64,000 nt of DNA from NCBI RefSeq assembly GCF_030272615.1, contig NC_081407.1, forward strand, positions 317,344,456 through 317,408,455, in the 5' to 3' direction. The position numbers and the translations under genes are program-made. Origin of the DNA: Cryptomeria japonica (taxonomy: Eukaryota > Streptophyta > Pinopsida > Cupressales > Cupressaceae). A model generated the notes under the pieces. It was not told the origin of the DNA and did not search any database. It saw only the letters and a list, made by a program, of their open reading frames with translations. Within the stretch, counting starts at the first letter, position 1, and every line of letters starts with the position of its first letter. Below are positions 1-11,703 of the stretch, piece by piece.

Positions 1-2
1 AC

Positions 3-1253
3 AACCAAACCTATTAGTACTTAAAAGAGATTATCCTTCCTCCCAACCTATCCCGCAATCAAAGAAGAAATTTTATCCATCAGTCATCCCGCTATGCTAT
101 TATTGTTGATACCTTATATAGGTGAGGTCTAGATGGTACTTTATTGAGATGTCTTGAATAAGAAGAATCTGAGAAAGTTCTTAACAAAGTTCATGCAAGT
201 ATTTGTGGCACACACTCAAGTGGATTAACACTAGCTAAGAAACTTCTTCGTATGGGTTACTATTGGCCTACTATGGAGAGAGATTCATTCACATATGTCA
301 AAACATGCAAACAATGTCAGATCCATGGGAATCTCATTCACGCACTAGAACAATAATTGTATCCTATGGCCTGATCATGGCCATTTTCTCAATGGGGCCT
401 TGATTTGGTAGGAAAGATAAATCCTTCATCTTCTAATGGTCATATGTTCATTTTGACTGCTACTGAATATTTCACTAAATGGATTGAAGCAGTACCTCTG
501 ACAAAAGTGACAGGAAAACAAATATCATCATTCATCTTGAATTATATAATCTATCGCTATGGAGTTCCTATGACCATTATCACTGACAATGGACGACCAT
601 TTAAGAATCAACATGTGAAGGAACTATGTGAGCAATTTCATATCCAACATAGGTTTTCTACTCCATATTATCCACAAGGAAATGGTCAAGCTAAGGCATC
701 AAACAAAACTATCTTGAAAATCTTGAAGAAAACAGTCAATGAAGCTGGAAAAGACTGGCACATTCAACTAAATCCTGCTCTGTGGACATACCAAACCAGC
801 ATCCGCACACCAATGAGGGAAACTCCATATTGCTTAGTCTATGGATCAGAAGCCATATTACCAGTAGAAGTAGAGATACCTTCTCTATGAGTTTCCTTGA
901 AAGGTCTTATACCAGAGGAAGAACAACGGGTCTCTAGACTCCAAGAACTTGAACTGATCCAGGAACGTTGCCAAAATGCAATAGATCATTTGAAAGTGTA
1001 TCAATAGAGAATGGAAAGAAGTTATAATCATAGAGTCAAGCCACACATTTTTCAAATTGGAGATAAAGTTCTAAGGGAGAATCCAAGTAATCAGCAAGAC
1101 AAAGAAAAGAAGGGTAAATTTGAACTAAATTGGCTAGGACCTTTTGTCATAGTAGCAACATATGGCTCAGGAGCATACAAGTTATCTACCCCTGAAGGTG
1201 ATTGGTTTGATGAACCTATCAATTCCATCCATCTCAATAAGTTCTATGCTTGA
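3..1253 (+). pseudogene. Gypsy-A integrase (3' end of pol), decayed
   Basis: One reading frame (phase of base 3) runs through about seven stop codons without needing a frameshift. In order it shows an HHCC zinc-binding module (His at about 190 and 217, CKQC at about 310), the integrase core with its first Asp in WGLDLVG (391-410) and second in TDNG (579-592), and a C-terminal GPF-type module near 1130. The third catalytic acid is replaced: the motif reads GNGQAKASN (from about 679) where Glu is expected, a GAG to AAG type change. Large stops fall near 150, 354, 373, 890 and 1005. It would have joined retrotransposon cDNA to host DNA; this copy cannot. The start is beyond the window. Confidence 0.88.
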
Positions 1254-1354
1254 GATATAAAGTCCTGGAAAAAATCAATAAAAAGCATATAAAGTCTTGA
1301 AAAAAATCAATAAAAAGCATATAAAGTCCTGAAGAAATCAGTAAAAATCAAAAA
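1254..1354 (+). repeat. 32-bp A-rich tandem repeat after integrase
   Basis: Three head-to-tail copies of a 32-bp unit (ataaagtcctggaaaaaatc then aataaaaagcat) follow the integrase stop directly. The first two copies are almost identical and the third is degenerate, trailing into an A-rich tract with a 12-A run near 1387. Its position just after pol makes it part of the element's 3' untranslated region. Confidence 0.8.
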
Positions 1355-3194
1355 ATCAGAAAATCCCTAAAAAAGAATAAAACAGTAAAAAAAAAAAAAG
1401 GAAAAGAGAGAGAAAAATGCAATAAATTTAGATGGTGAAAAACTGGTAAATAGGCGCTATCTAAAAAGTGAGTTCCTCCATCTATGAGATCGCTTTGCAC
1501 ACCTATCTGATCCATCATATCCAATCTATCGCTTCCTAGCTTATCCATTCCATCTTTCACATCCATTGCTCTGAACCATTAGCAGAAAATATGCAGCTTA
1601 CTAGCAGTTATCAATCTTTGACATACTTGTCATCGTACTATCTTAGATCTTATCAAAATCAATCAATTTGCATTTGTATCCCGCCATTGTTTGGATCTTG
1701 ATCAATTCATACATCCATAATAAATTTTTGTTTCCGCTAGGGGAAAAATCCTATTTCCTTTTGCTAAGGTGATCTTTTGAATCTTTGAAAATCCAAAACA
1801 TTCGGAAAACTTAGAAAAACCAAAAACACTTGGGATTTTGAAAAATATAATGAGCAACGAAGCAACGAAGATCAAGGCCTTTTATGACAACTAAATCATG
1901 AAACTTAGAAAATGAAGAATTAACCAACAAGTAATAAAGGATTATTAAAGATCATTCATCAAGATGATTATATCAGTTAATGACCATTAGAACATGTGAA
2001 TGACATACAAGATTCAATGTTTATTTCTTGATTTTATTGCTAATCATGTACTCTATGCGACTCAAGGATTTCCATGACTAGAGAAGCTATGATGGGGCAT
2101 GATTATTTTTCTTTGATTGTTGAATGTGGTTTATCTCTTACTAAAGTATGTACTTGTCTAAGGATATGATCAGAAAAAGATCAAGGAGGACGTTCCAAGT
2201 CATGCATGAAAGGAGATAATCCTTGTCTATTCTGCAAGAAATACTCAGGTCAACTTGACTCATTATAGCAAGTTGTTTGTATTAACTTGCTATATCAAAA
2301 TCTGTGTAAGAAATACTTAGGTCATCTTGGATCATTATGTCAAGTTACTTGTATTTTCTTACAACATTTTAAAGCTCAATGATGAAATCAAGCACTGTTA
2401 CAAGATAACATATGAAGAATGGCAGTATCATTTTTAGTTAGATCATTTTAGATTAGCTCATTATTCATCTGCATTATAAGCATTGAATGTCAGTTGCATT
2501 ATAAGGATTTCATTTCATTCACAGATAAACGGTCACGAACAAAGATTGAGTATACTGGGAAAAACAAAATCAATTTGCATTTGATCATTGTAGGTGCATT
2601 CATTTTTAGAATCATTTAAATCATCATCCATTTCATTTAGTTGCATTTTAATCATTGCATTAGTTTGCATTCAATTAAGTGCATTTCATTAATCGTGTAG
2701 TGTATCATCATTATTATTTGCATTATCATTTCATTAAAGATCATTTAGTTACATCTTTGCACTTAGATTCATAATCATTATAAGAATTACATATAAAAAA
2801 TCAAAAACATTTGAATAACATATTGCATAATCATTCATATGCATTTTCATATAGGTCATTGCATTTGCATAATTTAAAGTTAGTAATCATTTTCAGTTGC
2901 ATCCAAGGTCATCAAAATAAAAAATCAACAACATTTATCATTGCATCATCATATAAAGCATCATCATAATAAAGAGAAAAGATCATCACATCATCCATAT
3001 AATCAATGCATAAAAGATCATAACATCATCCATATAATCAATGCATATAGATCAACATAAAATAGAATAACATGCACAATAAAAGATCATCATATAGAGT
3101 CCATGTCTGCATATAAATCATCATAAAACAATAAAAAGTCCAAGTATACAATGGTATCAGATCAAAAATACAAATGCCTCATCAATACAAAGTC
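1355..3194. other. Non-coding AT-rich spacer of Gypsy-A with small duplications
   Basis: No protein-like frame was found. The stretch is rich in TTGCATT and ATCATT words, especially 2450-3000. Two local duplications are visible: a diverged pair of about 70 bp at 2232-2365 (each with a AAGAAATACT core) and a clean 34-bp direct repeat at 2979-3048 (core catcatccatataatcaatg). It separates integrase from the antisense PMD gene. Confidence 0.6.
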
Positions 3195-5240
3195 AAGTCA
3201 AGGTTGTCCTGCACTACTACCACCTAACTTTGTCCATCTCTGTGGCTGTGGGCGAGAAGATCCTCTAGATGCCTGTCTCCCATGATCACCACTCCTATGA
3301 GGAGGTCCCATGACTCCACCACTGCTAGTATCCATCCTCACAATGGTATGATAACTACCTACTCTCTGGCTCTCTGCGACTAAATCCTCATATAGTCATC
3401 GCCAACGGGAAGTCTCCTTCCCGGCCCAAACTAGTGCTCTAACAGTATCAACTGAGAGAGTTCCTGATCCAACCTACCGGATGTGATCAAGAAGGCCTTG
3501 AGTATCCTACTGTCTCCTAACAGTTTTGTCTCTCTCTATTATGAGTGTTTGTATCTATGCTCTAAGCTAATCTATCTATGCTCTGAGACTATCAATGGTC
3601 TCCTGCTTTGGCACATGAACCCCAATACCCTCATCTCCACCTCCCTATCGACCTGCTAGAATCTTAGTTCGAGTAGCTCTCAGAACTCATCATCTAATGA
3701 GTGGAACATGATCCTCATTCTCTCCAACATGTGCTACAATAAACCCAGGGTCTAGCTGAATCTGACCAAAATCAATGCCTCTCCCGCAACCCCCATCCAA
3801 TCTAGTCATCCTACCTCCTCCTATCAATGGAAACCCTCATGGTGATCTCATCCCTGCCCTACCAGTATCCCTCCCAATCCATCCAACCTCTCTCCCACCC
3901 ATAGGAACCAGTCTCCCAATCCTGCCAAATGGTCCAAACGGTCCTCCACGGACTCTCAATCGACCTCCTCTTCGTTTAGGTCTCCTCCTGCCACCACCTC
4001 CATCTCCTCCATCATCTCCATCCCCTCCGGCCTCCTAAGCATCTCTAAGCTCTCATCTATGTCTTTGTCTCCTGATAACTAGATCATCTGAATCGTCATC
4101 CTTATCTCCTGAGCTAGGAGGAGGATCTGCTGGATCGGTAATATGAGGAAATGGGTGTGCCAATATGTACTGAGCATAATCTGCAGTAATCCCAGGATCA
4201 AGAATGTGCAATCTCATATCATAAGCTACCCTAGGAGTAGCCAAAAACTCTACACGTGCTAACTCAAATTACAAAGAAAGTCCCCAATCTCGCCTATCTC
4301 TGTACCATCGTGCATATATCATGACACCAGTAGGCATAGGCTGAATGATACCAAACTATCTCAAAATGCGACTAATCAACTTTCTCTCAACAATGAAGGG
4401 AGTCTGACCAATGAGATATCTACTCTACATAATAAATGGTAATGTTTGTGCATCATCCATCCATGGCTCACAATTGATATAAGGTCTCCAAATAACACTA
4501 TCCAGTGAATCAAGAACCAAATGCCAATACTACATCTTACCCAGCTTATGTTGAGTAAGGATACCTGCATACAGATAAACATATGGTTGTCTCTCACCAC
4601 AAACTCTATGATGAATAGGCCGAGTAATAGAAATGTGCTCCCAACACCAGATCTACAAAAGTGTGCATCCTGTCGACAGACTAGCACCATCATCGAAAAA
4701 AAACCTGATTAAGATCATGATACAAATGAGCAAGCATGCAACACCCCACGCATATTGATTCCGACACTACATCATTCTCTGAAGAATCTCACCCCAACCA
4801 ACAGCAAAACCTTGAGATCTCCTATCTGGATAGATGAATCCCCCAATCAAACCTACAAGAATCACAGGGAGAGTCTCATAATACATAATCATATCCTCCC
4901 ATCGGATCTCTCCTCTCGAAATGCTCTCATCACCAAATACAGCTTTGCACGTCTCTGTCCCTCCATGATACTAAAAATCATACTGAACTAACTCACGGGT
5001 CACTGGGATGTGGAGAATCCTATAGACATCCTCAAGTGTCACACTAATCTCACCGGTGGGCAGGTGGAAAGTGTTATGCTCGCTATGCCATCTCTTGGCT
5101 AACACTGTCAACAATTCCCTATTATGGGTAATATCAGGCATGTATAACAAGTGGCGTAATCCACAGGCATCTATATGTCTCACCTCTACCTGTGTAAGCT
5201 CTGGCACTAAGTGTTGCATCGCCGGGAATTTCTCCTGACA
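3195..5240 (-). pseudogene. Antisense plant-mobile-domain (PMD/MAIN-like) gene carried by Gypsy-A, decayed
   Basis: The best frame starts near 5219 on the minus strand and matches the hallmark N-terminal part of plant mobile domain proteins: a Leu/His-rich start, then a WHSEHNTFHL block and a GEISVTLEDV block, giving 82 residues open (5219-4971). Further on, after breaks, a WRPYINCEPWMDD block (about 4505-4455) and an open stretch containing ATPRVAYDMR (4244-4053) continue the same family. The C-terminal part (4038-3775) is Gly/Arg-rich on this strand, and weak coding-like sequence reaches about 3200. PMD proteins are nuclear plant proteins linked to transposon silencing, and related genes are found inside Tat elements. 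Several stops and frame changes make this copy non-functional. Family call is firm; exact ends are not. Confidence 0.75.
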
Positions 5241-5599
5241 ATGGAGAACATCAAGTTTCTCCTGTTTACCAAGAGAATTCGATCATCAATCATCTATCTA
5301 TCAAATCAAAGAGATCACTAATCTCTAACAACAACAATTGGTAAATCTTTTCACATGAAGAAAATCAGGCTATCAAATCAAATTAAACCTATCAATCATG
5401 GTTTTCTATCAATCAAACTCTGCTATGCTCTTCATCATAAACTAAATCGGTTTCTTAGAGATACTCTATCCAATCACATCAAATCGATCAATTATTTATC
5501 CTATCAATCAACATTATCACATCAAGCAATCACGTACCTATTCATCACAATTGCACATCAAAATGCCTAAATCTAATCATCAAAGTGAATTTTTTACTA

Positions 5600-5960
5600 T
5601 GAAATACATCAAACACATTCATGAGAAGCAAAAGTGCTAATCCTTTTAACAAAAGAACTATTCTATTGAACGCAGGTGCTAAATCATACATATGGGTGAA
5701 CCTTTTTAACAAAAGCGCTAAACCTTCGAGCATATGCGTGAAACGAACAAAAGTGTTGTTTTAAGCATCAAAAGAGCCAACACTGAGAGCAAAAGTGCTG
5801 ACCAAGCAAAAGCACTAACATACATCACACATGCGCTAACAAAATGAGCATATGTGCTAAACCTATCATATGCGCTAACTTTAAATGCAAAAGTGCTAAA
5901 ACAGAAAGAAAAAACGCTAAACATAATTTCGAAAATTGAAAAAATTCAAAATAACCAAAA
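5600..5960. repeat. Degenerate short repeat, AAAGTGCTAA/ATGCGCTAAC words
   Basis: About fourteen copies of a 12-14 bp word (gcaaaagtgctaa, catatgcgctaac and variants) occur at irregular 17-25 bp spacing. The block lies just upstream of the antisense PMD gene on the minus strand, where a promoter or 5' leader would sit. It creates the Ser/Phe/Ala-rich apparent frame at 5718-5924 on the minus strand, which I do not regard as a gene. Confidence 0.6.
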
Positions 5961-6433
5961 ACGCGCTGAACAAATATGAAAAATCAAATGACAAGTTGTG
6001 AGAAGTTCGGGACAAGATACATACTGGACACCCATACTCAGGAGGTCGATGATATCGTCGAACACACTCAAATCGATGGTTCTCCAACGGGATCACCATT
6101 TTGCCACCTCACCAAGACAATTTCTTCACAAAGATGACAAGGATGAAAATGAAAATAAAATTAACTTTGGTTAATTTTATATTTCCTATTTGGAAGGGTA
6201 ATTAATGTTTTTCAATGGGGCAATTATATTTATTTTTTATGAGTAAATTTAATTGATGGACCTTTTCAATTATCGTGAGATCAATCGCTTATCAAAATTA
6301 TTCAACAAATTCAAGATCAATCTCCTGAGGGGGCACACAATCAGGATTTTTTATCTCCATCAGGCACATTATCGAGACTTGATTTAATCTTTGAAACAAT
6401 GTTGTCTTGACATCATTTCAAAGACGGGCAAAA

Positions 6434-7460
6434 TTTATACACATAAAAATTGGCTATGAGCAATTAAATAAATATTTTATATTTATTTAATATTTATTCT
6501 TCTATTAAATAGTTAATTTGAAAAGATGAATTTATTTAATTCATCTCGTGTCTTTCTATTAATTAATTTAATTAAAATATTTTATTAATTAATTCATCTA
6601 TCCTATTCCTCTAATTAATTAAATATCTAATATTTAATTATTCTTCCGATCAATTAATTAAATATCTGATATTTAATTATCTCCTCCAATCATTCGAATA
6701 TCTAATATCTAATGATTATTCTTCTATCCTATAGTCTCAAAATATTAAATGATTTCCTAAATTATTTAATTTCATTTCCAACTCACCTTCCATCTCCACT
6801 TCATCTTCCCTTTTCCAACTCATCCATCATGTGGCTAAATTAATTCAACAAAATTAAAATAAATAAATCATTTATTAGCCACTTATCTTCAACCTCCAAA
6901 TTTAATGAAATATTGTGTACGTACACATATTTCATAACCTTCTTCTATATTATCTCCAACATCCCTACGTCTTAGTAAGGACTTGAGTCCACTTGTCCTC
7001 TCATGCTTAAATCTTCTCCAACTATCCCTAGATTCCCTCAGTCAGCAACCCAGTCAAGGTGAGATGAGTGACACTTTTCTTCTCCTTCCCTCTTTCTCTC
7101 AACCTTCACCTTTGCTCACAACCATCCAAATCTGCAAATCTAATCATGATCGTTGATCCAGACCACATCATCTTATCCTCTCAGAGTCTATAAGATCAAG
7201 AGTTTGAGTTGGGAGAGAGTTAGTCTTCAAGTGAGTTTTCAAGCAAATCATTTGTGAAAACTTATGCATCTATGAGTTTTGATCTTGAAGCAAATGGCAT
7301 AATCATTTAGTATAATCATTTTAGCATAGTCATTTAGTATTGCATATCATAGTATCAGTTAACTATCAGTTATCAGTCCATTCTTCATATGTCATCTTGG
7401 AAGCTATTAGTGCTTGTTTGAGAGCACACCATCTGCAACTAGGAACAGTGGAGTTAGGAC
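6434..7460 (+). repeat. Probable 3' LTR of Gypsy-A
   Basis: After the purine tract at 6327-6333 the sequence changes to an AT-rich block. The start near 6434 resembles a mutated TGTAGACAC-type LTR start (compare the true start of the solo LTR at 14149 on the minus strand). Three tandem copies of about 50 bp with a palindromic core (aattaattaaatatctaata and relatives) lie at 6600-6720. A TATAAG box at 7189-7194 is followed by a plausible transcribed leader. The 3' boundary is a guess from composition. Confidence 0.45.
7189..7194 (+). promoter_or_regulatory. TATA-like box in the Gypsy-A LTR
   Basis: TATAAG preceded by a pyrimidine-rich stretch and followed by a purine-rich leader, in the position expected for the U3/R boundary of this LTR. 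Confidence 0.35.
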
Positions 7461-7608
7461 ACAATGGAACATAAATCATGAAGGTAAAAATAGTGTTTTT
7501 ATTTTATATGTATTTCATGTAGTTTCATTGGTTGAGTTTGGATTTCCTGTAGCATTTCCTTTTTATTTTGTGAAACTAACATATTGCAGGTAGTATTCTG
7601 ATGATGAA

Positions 7609-8335
7609 ATTCAAGTCGACACAGGACCTATTGATGTATTTTCAGGATGCCTTATGTGTTGATATTACTTGTTTGGTCTAAGGCCGACATGGTTTATAAT
7701 TATGTAATCTGTTTATTATCTAGTGGCTGACCTAATTGTTTATGGTCGAGGGTTTGTATAAATAGATGTAAGATCTTATTGTAGATCATCATGGTTAATG
7801 TAAGAGGTCATGGTCAAGGATTGTAATGTGCGAGTAATGTAATATCATTCAGGAAGAGGAGTTGGTTGATCATTGGAGATTCAATTGGGTTTATGTAAGA
7901 GGATTTAGTCCTCCGATATTGAGCTTAACTGGATCTATACTCTGGCATAGGAGATGCTATCTTTTGTAGTTCAACACTTGTTCAAATTGTGAGGCTCCTT
8001 TTGTGATGAGAAGTGTTCTCTAGGCTGTTGGACTACCTACAAGTGCAGTCCCCTTCATTGTAATTCACATAGTTATTGCAGAAGTATTATCTGACTGTGG
8101 GTAGGCTTCCCACCATGGGTTTTCCCTTTACCATGTTTTCCACATACAAATATTAGTGTTGTGTGAATGGATTTTATTCTGTGATTATTTCTTATGCTTA
8201 CTTGATTAACTGTTATTCCAGTATTATTATTTTGGGTTCCATTATTAAAGTTTTAATTGTTGAATGTTCCTATGATCTGAGACAACTGATTCACCCCCCT
8301 CTCAATTTTCTTTCAGTTATCTAAACCGTCTAACA
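7609..8335 (+). repeat. Copia-1 5' LTR, 5'-truncated
   Basis: Ends in taaca immediately before the primer site. It contains a TATA box (TATAAATAG, 7757-7765) and near the end the word gattcacccccctctcaat, a C-run signature shared by all Copia-1 to Copia-4 LTRs here. The first several hundred bases, present in the 3' LTR, are missing. Confidence 0.8.
7757..7765 (+). promoter_or_regulatory. TATA box of the Copia-1 5' LTR
   Basis: TATAAATAG, a near-consensus plant TATA box, about 580 bp before the LTR end. Confidence 0.55.
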
Positions 8336-8337
8336 AT

Positions 8338-8350
8338 TGGTATCAGATCT
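8338..8350 (+). promoter_or_regulatory. Copia-1 primer binding site (initiator Met tRNA type)
   Basis: TGGTATCAGA starts 2 bp after the LTR end, the usual plant copia site complementary to the 3' end of initiator methionine tRNA. The last bases (TCTTTGG) deviate from the usual GAGC. Confidence 0.85.
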
Positions 8351-8393
8351 TTGGTCCTCTCTGCAGAAAGCTTAATCGCTTGAGGAAGATCCT

Positions 8394-9545
8394 ATGGTGA
8401 CTAACAGTTCAAGTTCATCCAGTTCTTCAGGAGCTATCCTTCAAAGGGATATTCCGAGGCTTGATGGAACAAATTACACAATATGAAAGATTCAGATGGA
8501 GACTAATCTGAGATGTCTTGGCAAGGAGATTAGGGAGATCACACAGAATGGTGTCACACTCTATAATCCAGGATCTGGCAATCCTCCTCCGGAAAACTTG
8601 GACAAGGAGCTTGAGAATGATTGTAGAGAAAGAGAAGCCCTCTTGTGTGTACTTTTGGATCAACAAATAATGGGATTAAGAGGCAAATCATCTAGAAATG
8701 ATATATGGGATAAGTTGGAGACTCTTAATAAAGGTGATCCTACAGTGAAGATTGCTAAAATTGATGGTTACTGGGTGAGATATGAAAACCTGAAGATGGA
8801 AGAAGATGAAAGGATTACTACATTCATGGTAAGGGTAAAAGAGAGTTATGGGAATTCAATGTTGTGGTGGAACTCTGAGCGAAGATGAAATTGTTTCTAA
8901 AGTCCTGAGAGCCCTACCACCGGCTTACAAAATAAAGGCTACTACTATTAATGAATTGAGAACAATGGCTAATACATCTATCAATAAAGATACTTTGGTT
9001 GGGAAACTATCTGCTTTTGCAATTGAGGAATTTGGACCTTCTGGAGTTGTGAAGACAGAACCTTCTTTTCATGCATCTACATTTGCAACCAGTAAGCAAG
9101 ACTGGAAAGCTTTATATGCAAAGGAGTTAGAAGATATGAAGAGAGAAGATGATGAGTTTGAGAAACTTGAAACACTATTTTCTAGAAGAGTACCAAAAGG
9201 ATCGGTAGGAAGTAAGTATAAAGGAAAAGCACGTTTTAAATTTTTTGCATGTAATAAGATTGGTCATTCTGCATCTAGATGTCCTGAAAAGAATTCAAGA
9301 TTTGAAAAAAAAGTTAAAAGATCATTTAAGCCTAACCCTAGATATCAGAACAAGTATAAATACAAGAAAAACATAGATAAATCATGCTACATAGTGGATG
9401 AGGAAGGCATTACTGATTCAAACGATGAACCAGGAGAAGACTCTGCTAGTGGATCTAGTAATGGGAAGGAATGGGTATTCTTGGCTATCAAGGAAGATGA
9501 TCCAACATTGGAAGACAATGTACCTAAAGAGAAGGCACTTGCTGC
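8394..9545 (+). pseudogene. Copia-1 gag
   Basis: Starts at an ATG 55 bp after the primer site, followed by a Ser run, then a copia-type capsid region (RLDGTNYT near residue 23 and a VLRALPPAYK block near 8900). Trp codon 31 is now TGA (8484-8486). A +1 frameshift lies between about 8840 and 8850; from there the frame stays constant to the end of pol. The nucleocapsid knuckle near 9240 reads FFACNKIGHSASRC, so the first Cys of the CX2CX4HX4C knuckle is lost. It would have formed the virus-like particle shell and bound RNA. An acidic linker leads to protease. Confidence 0.85.
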
Positions 9546-11703
9546 TAAAATTGAGGACAAGGATGAATGGGTAATTGACAGTGGTTGCTCACATCATATG
9601 ACTGGAGATAAATGGAAGCTTTTATCTTTGCAAGAATTTGATGGTGGACTAGTTAGATTTGGAGATGACAAGGCATGTATGATTAAAGGAAAAGAAACTA
9701 TATCATTGGATGGTAAGAACAATATTGACAATGTTTATTATGTTGAAGGTTTCAAGCATAATCTTTTGAGTGTAGGACAATTGGTAGATAAGGGATTTCA
9801 ATTACAGTTCAAGGATGGAAAATGCAAAATCATTAACAGATCTGGCTTGGAGATTGCAACCGGTACACAGACAAAAGGTAACATATTTCATTTGAACTCT
9901 GGTGAGAAGACATAATTGATTAGATAGATTGATGAAAGTTGGCTATGGCATAACAGGATGTGTCATGTGAATTTTGATTGCATTGTGAAGATCAGTTTAA
10001 CTAAGGTAGTTAGGGATATACCTAAGATTATGAAGCTCTATAATCCGACATGTAAATAATGTCAAATGGGTAAATAGGTCAGAACCTATTTTAGGAGTCT
10101 ACAAGATAAATGAAATGATGTTCTTGATCTTATTCATACTGATTTGTGTGGCCCTATTAGAGTTAAAAGTTTTCATGGTGATAGATATTTCATGCTAATC
10201 ATTGATGATTATTCTAGAATTATGTGCGTTAGTTTTTTGAGAGAAAAATCTAAAGCATTTGAAAAGTTTAAAATCTTTAAGGCTCAAGTGGAAATTGAGA
10301 CAGGATTTAAGATTAAATGTTTGATTTTAGATCATGGTGGATAATTCACATCTAGTGAGTTTAATAACTTTTGTGACAAGCATGGTACAAGAAGACAATT
10401 TTCTGCTCCCTGGACACCTCAGCCAAATGGAGTTGTGCAAAGGAAAAATAGAACTATCTTGGATGCTGCTAGAACAATGATGATGGAAGCTAATCTACCT
10501 CATATCTAGTGGAGAGAAGCAGTGAGTACAATAGTTTATACATTCAACATAGTACATATCAAAGGAGAAACCGATAAGACACCTTATGAATTATGGTTTG
10601 GCAATACACCTACTGTTAAGTATTTCAGAATTTTTCGTAGTAAATGTTATATCAGGAGAGATGATACTATTGGGAAATTTGATCCTAGATGTGATGAAGG
10701 CATATTTATTGGTTATTCTAATGAAAGCAAAGCATATAGATGTTATAACAAGAGATTGCAAATAATTGTTGAGAGTGCTAATGCCAATGTAGATGAGCTG
10801 AATAGAAGTCAAATCAAAGTTTATGAGAAGGAATAGGTAGTGGAAATGATTATATCTGAACTGGTAGCACCTTTACTAAAACAGAGAGTTGAACCAGTTA
10901 CTACGACAACATCAGAGAATTCTACAGTAACTGAAGAACAGGTAAGAGGAACAGAGATTCAAAAGACTCCTAGGTATGTGAGATTGAATCATTCTGAAGA
11001 TCAAATCATTGGGGATAAGAGCAATGGAGTGATGAAAAGAAGAATATTGGCAACTAATGAGGTATGTTTAATTTCACAAGTTGAACCGGTATCAATAATT
11101 GAGGCATGTAAAGATGAACATTGGTTAAAAGCTATGGAAGAAGAATTAGATAAGATTGAGAAAAATAACACATGGACTTTGGTTCCCCAGCCTAAAAAAA
11201 TAAATGTTATTGGAACTAAATGGGTTTTTAGGAATAAATTGAATGAGGATGGTCAAGTTATAAGGAATAAGGCTAGATTGATTTGTAAAGGATATTCTCA
11301 GAAGGAAGGAATTGATTATGGAGAGACTTTTACACATGTAGCTAGGATTGAAGCTATAAGATTATTTCTTGCCTATGTTGCTTATAAAAACTACAAGGTT
11401 TATCAAATGGATGTTAAATGTGCATTTTTTAATGGGGATATTGATGAGGAAGTTTATATTAAGAAACCTGATGGTTTTTCACTATCAGATGATACAGATA
11501 TGGTTTGCAGGTTAAGGAAAGATTTATAATGATTGAAACAAGCACCTAGAGCTTGGTATGCAAGGTCGGATAAATATCTTTTGAAGCTTGGTTTTACTAA
11601 GGGCAGTCCTGATAATAATTTATATTATAACATCACTGATGATGATATACTTATTTTTGAAGTATTTGTTGATGATATTATCTTTGGAGGTGAAGATAAG
11701 TTA
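9546..11703 (+). pseudogene. Copia-1 protease, integrase and first half of reverse transcriptase
   Basis: In one frame: aspartic protease (WVIDSGCSHHM near 9570), an HHCC-like module (9935-10080), integrase core with Asp in HTDLCGP (near 10138) and a second in LDHGG (near 10330). The third acid reads NGVVQRKNRT (near 10430), Gln in place of Glu. Reverse transcriptase follows: GTKWVFRNK (near 11212), [10 protein letters not shown] (near 11400) and the catalytic FVDDIIFGG (near 11667). Stops at about 9913, 9925, 10057, 10075, 10111, 10342, 10507, 10834 and 11527-11532 break it. Copia-2 sits directly after this FVDD motif, and the frame resumes at 21217. Confidence 0.9.

Larger units (their letters stand above)
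1..7460 (+). mobile_element. Gypsy-A: 3' part of a Ty3/gypsy (Tat-like) retrotransposon
   Basis: The order integrase, long A-rich spacer, antisense extra gene, purine-rich tract (GAGGGGG at 6327-6333), then an AT-rich LTR-like block is that of Tat-type gypsy elements, which often carry an additional gene between pol and the 3' LTR. The 5' part lies outside the window. The 3' boundary is approximate: no closing target duplication could be tested because the partner end is missing. All coding parts are broken, so this is an old copy. Confidence 0.65.

Noticed and set aside
3775-4038. Plus-strand Pro-rich 87-codon frame
   Set aside because: It is the reverse of the Gly/Arg-rich C-terminal part of the antisense PMD pseudogene and has no independent support.
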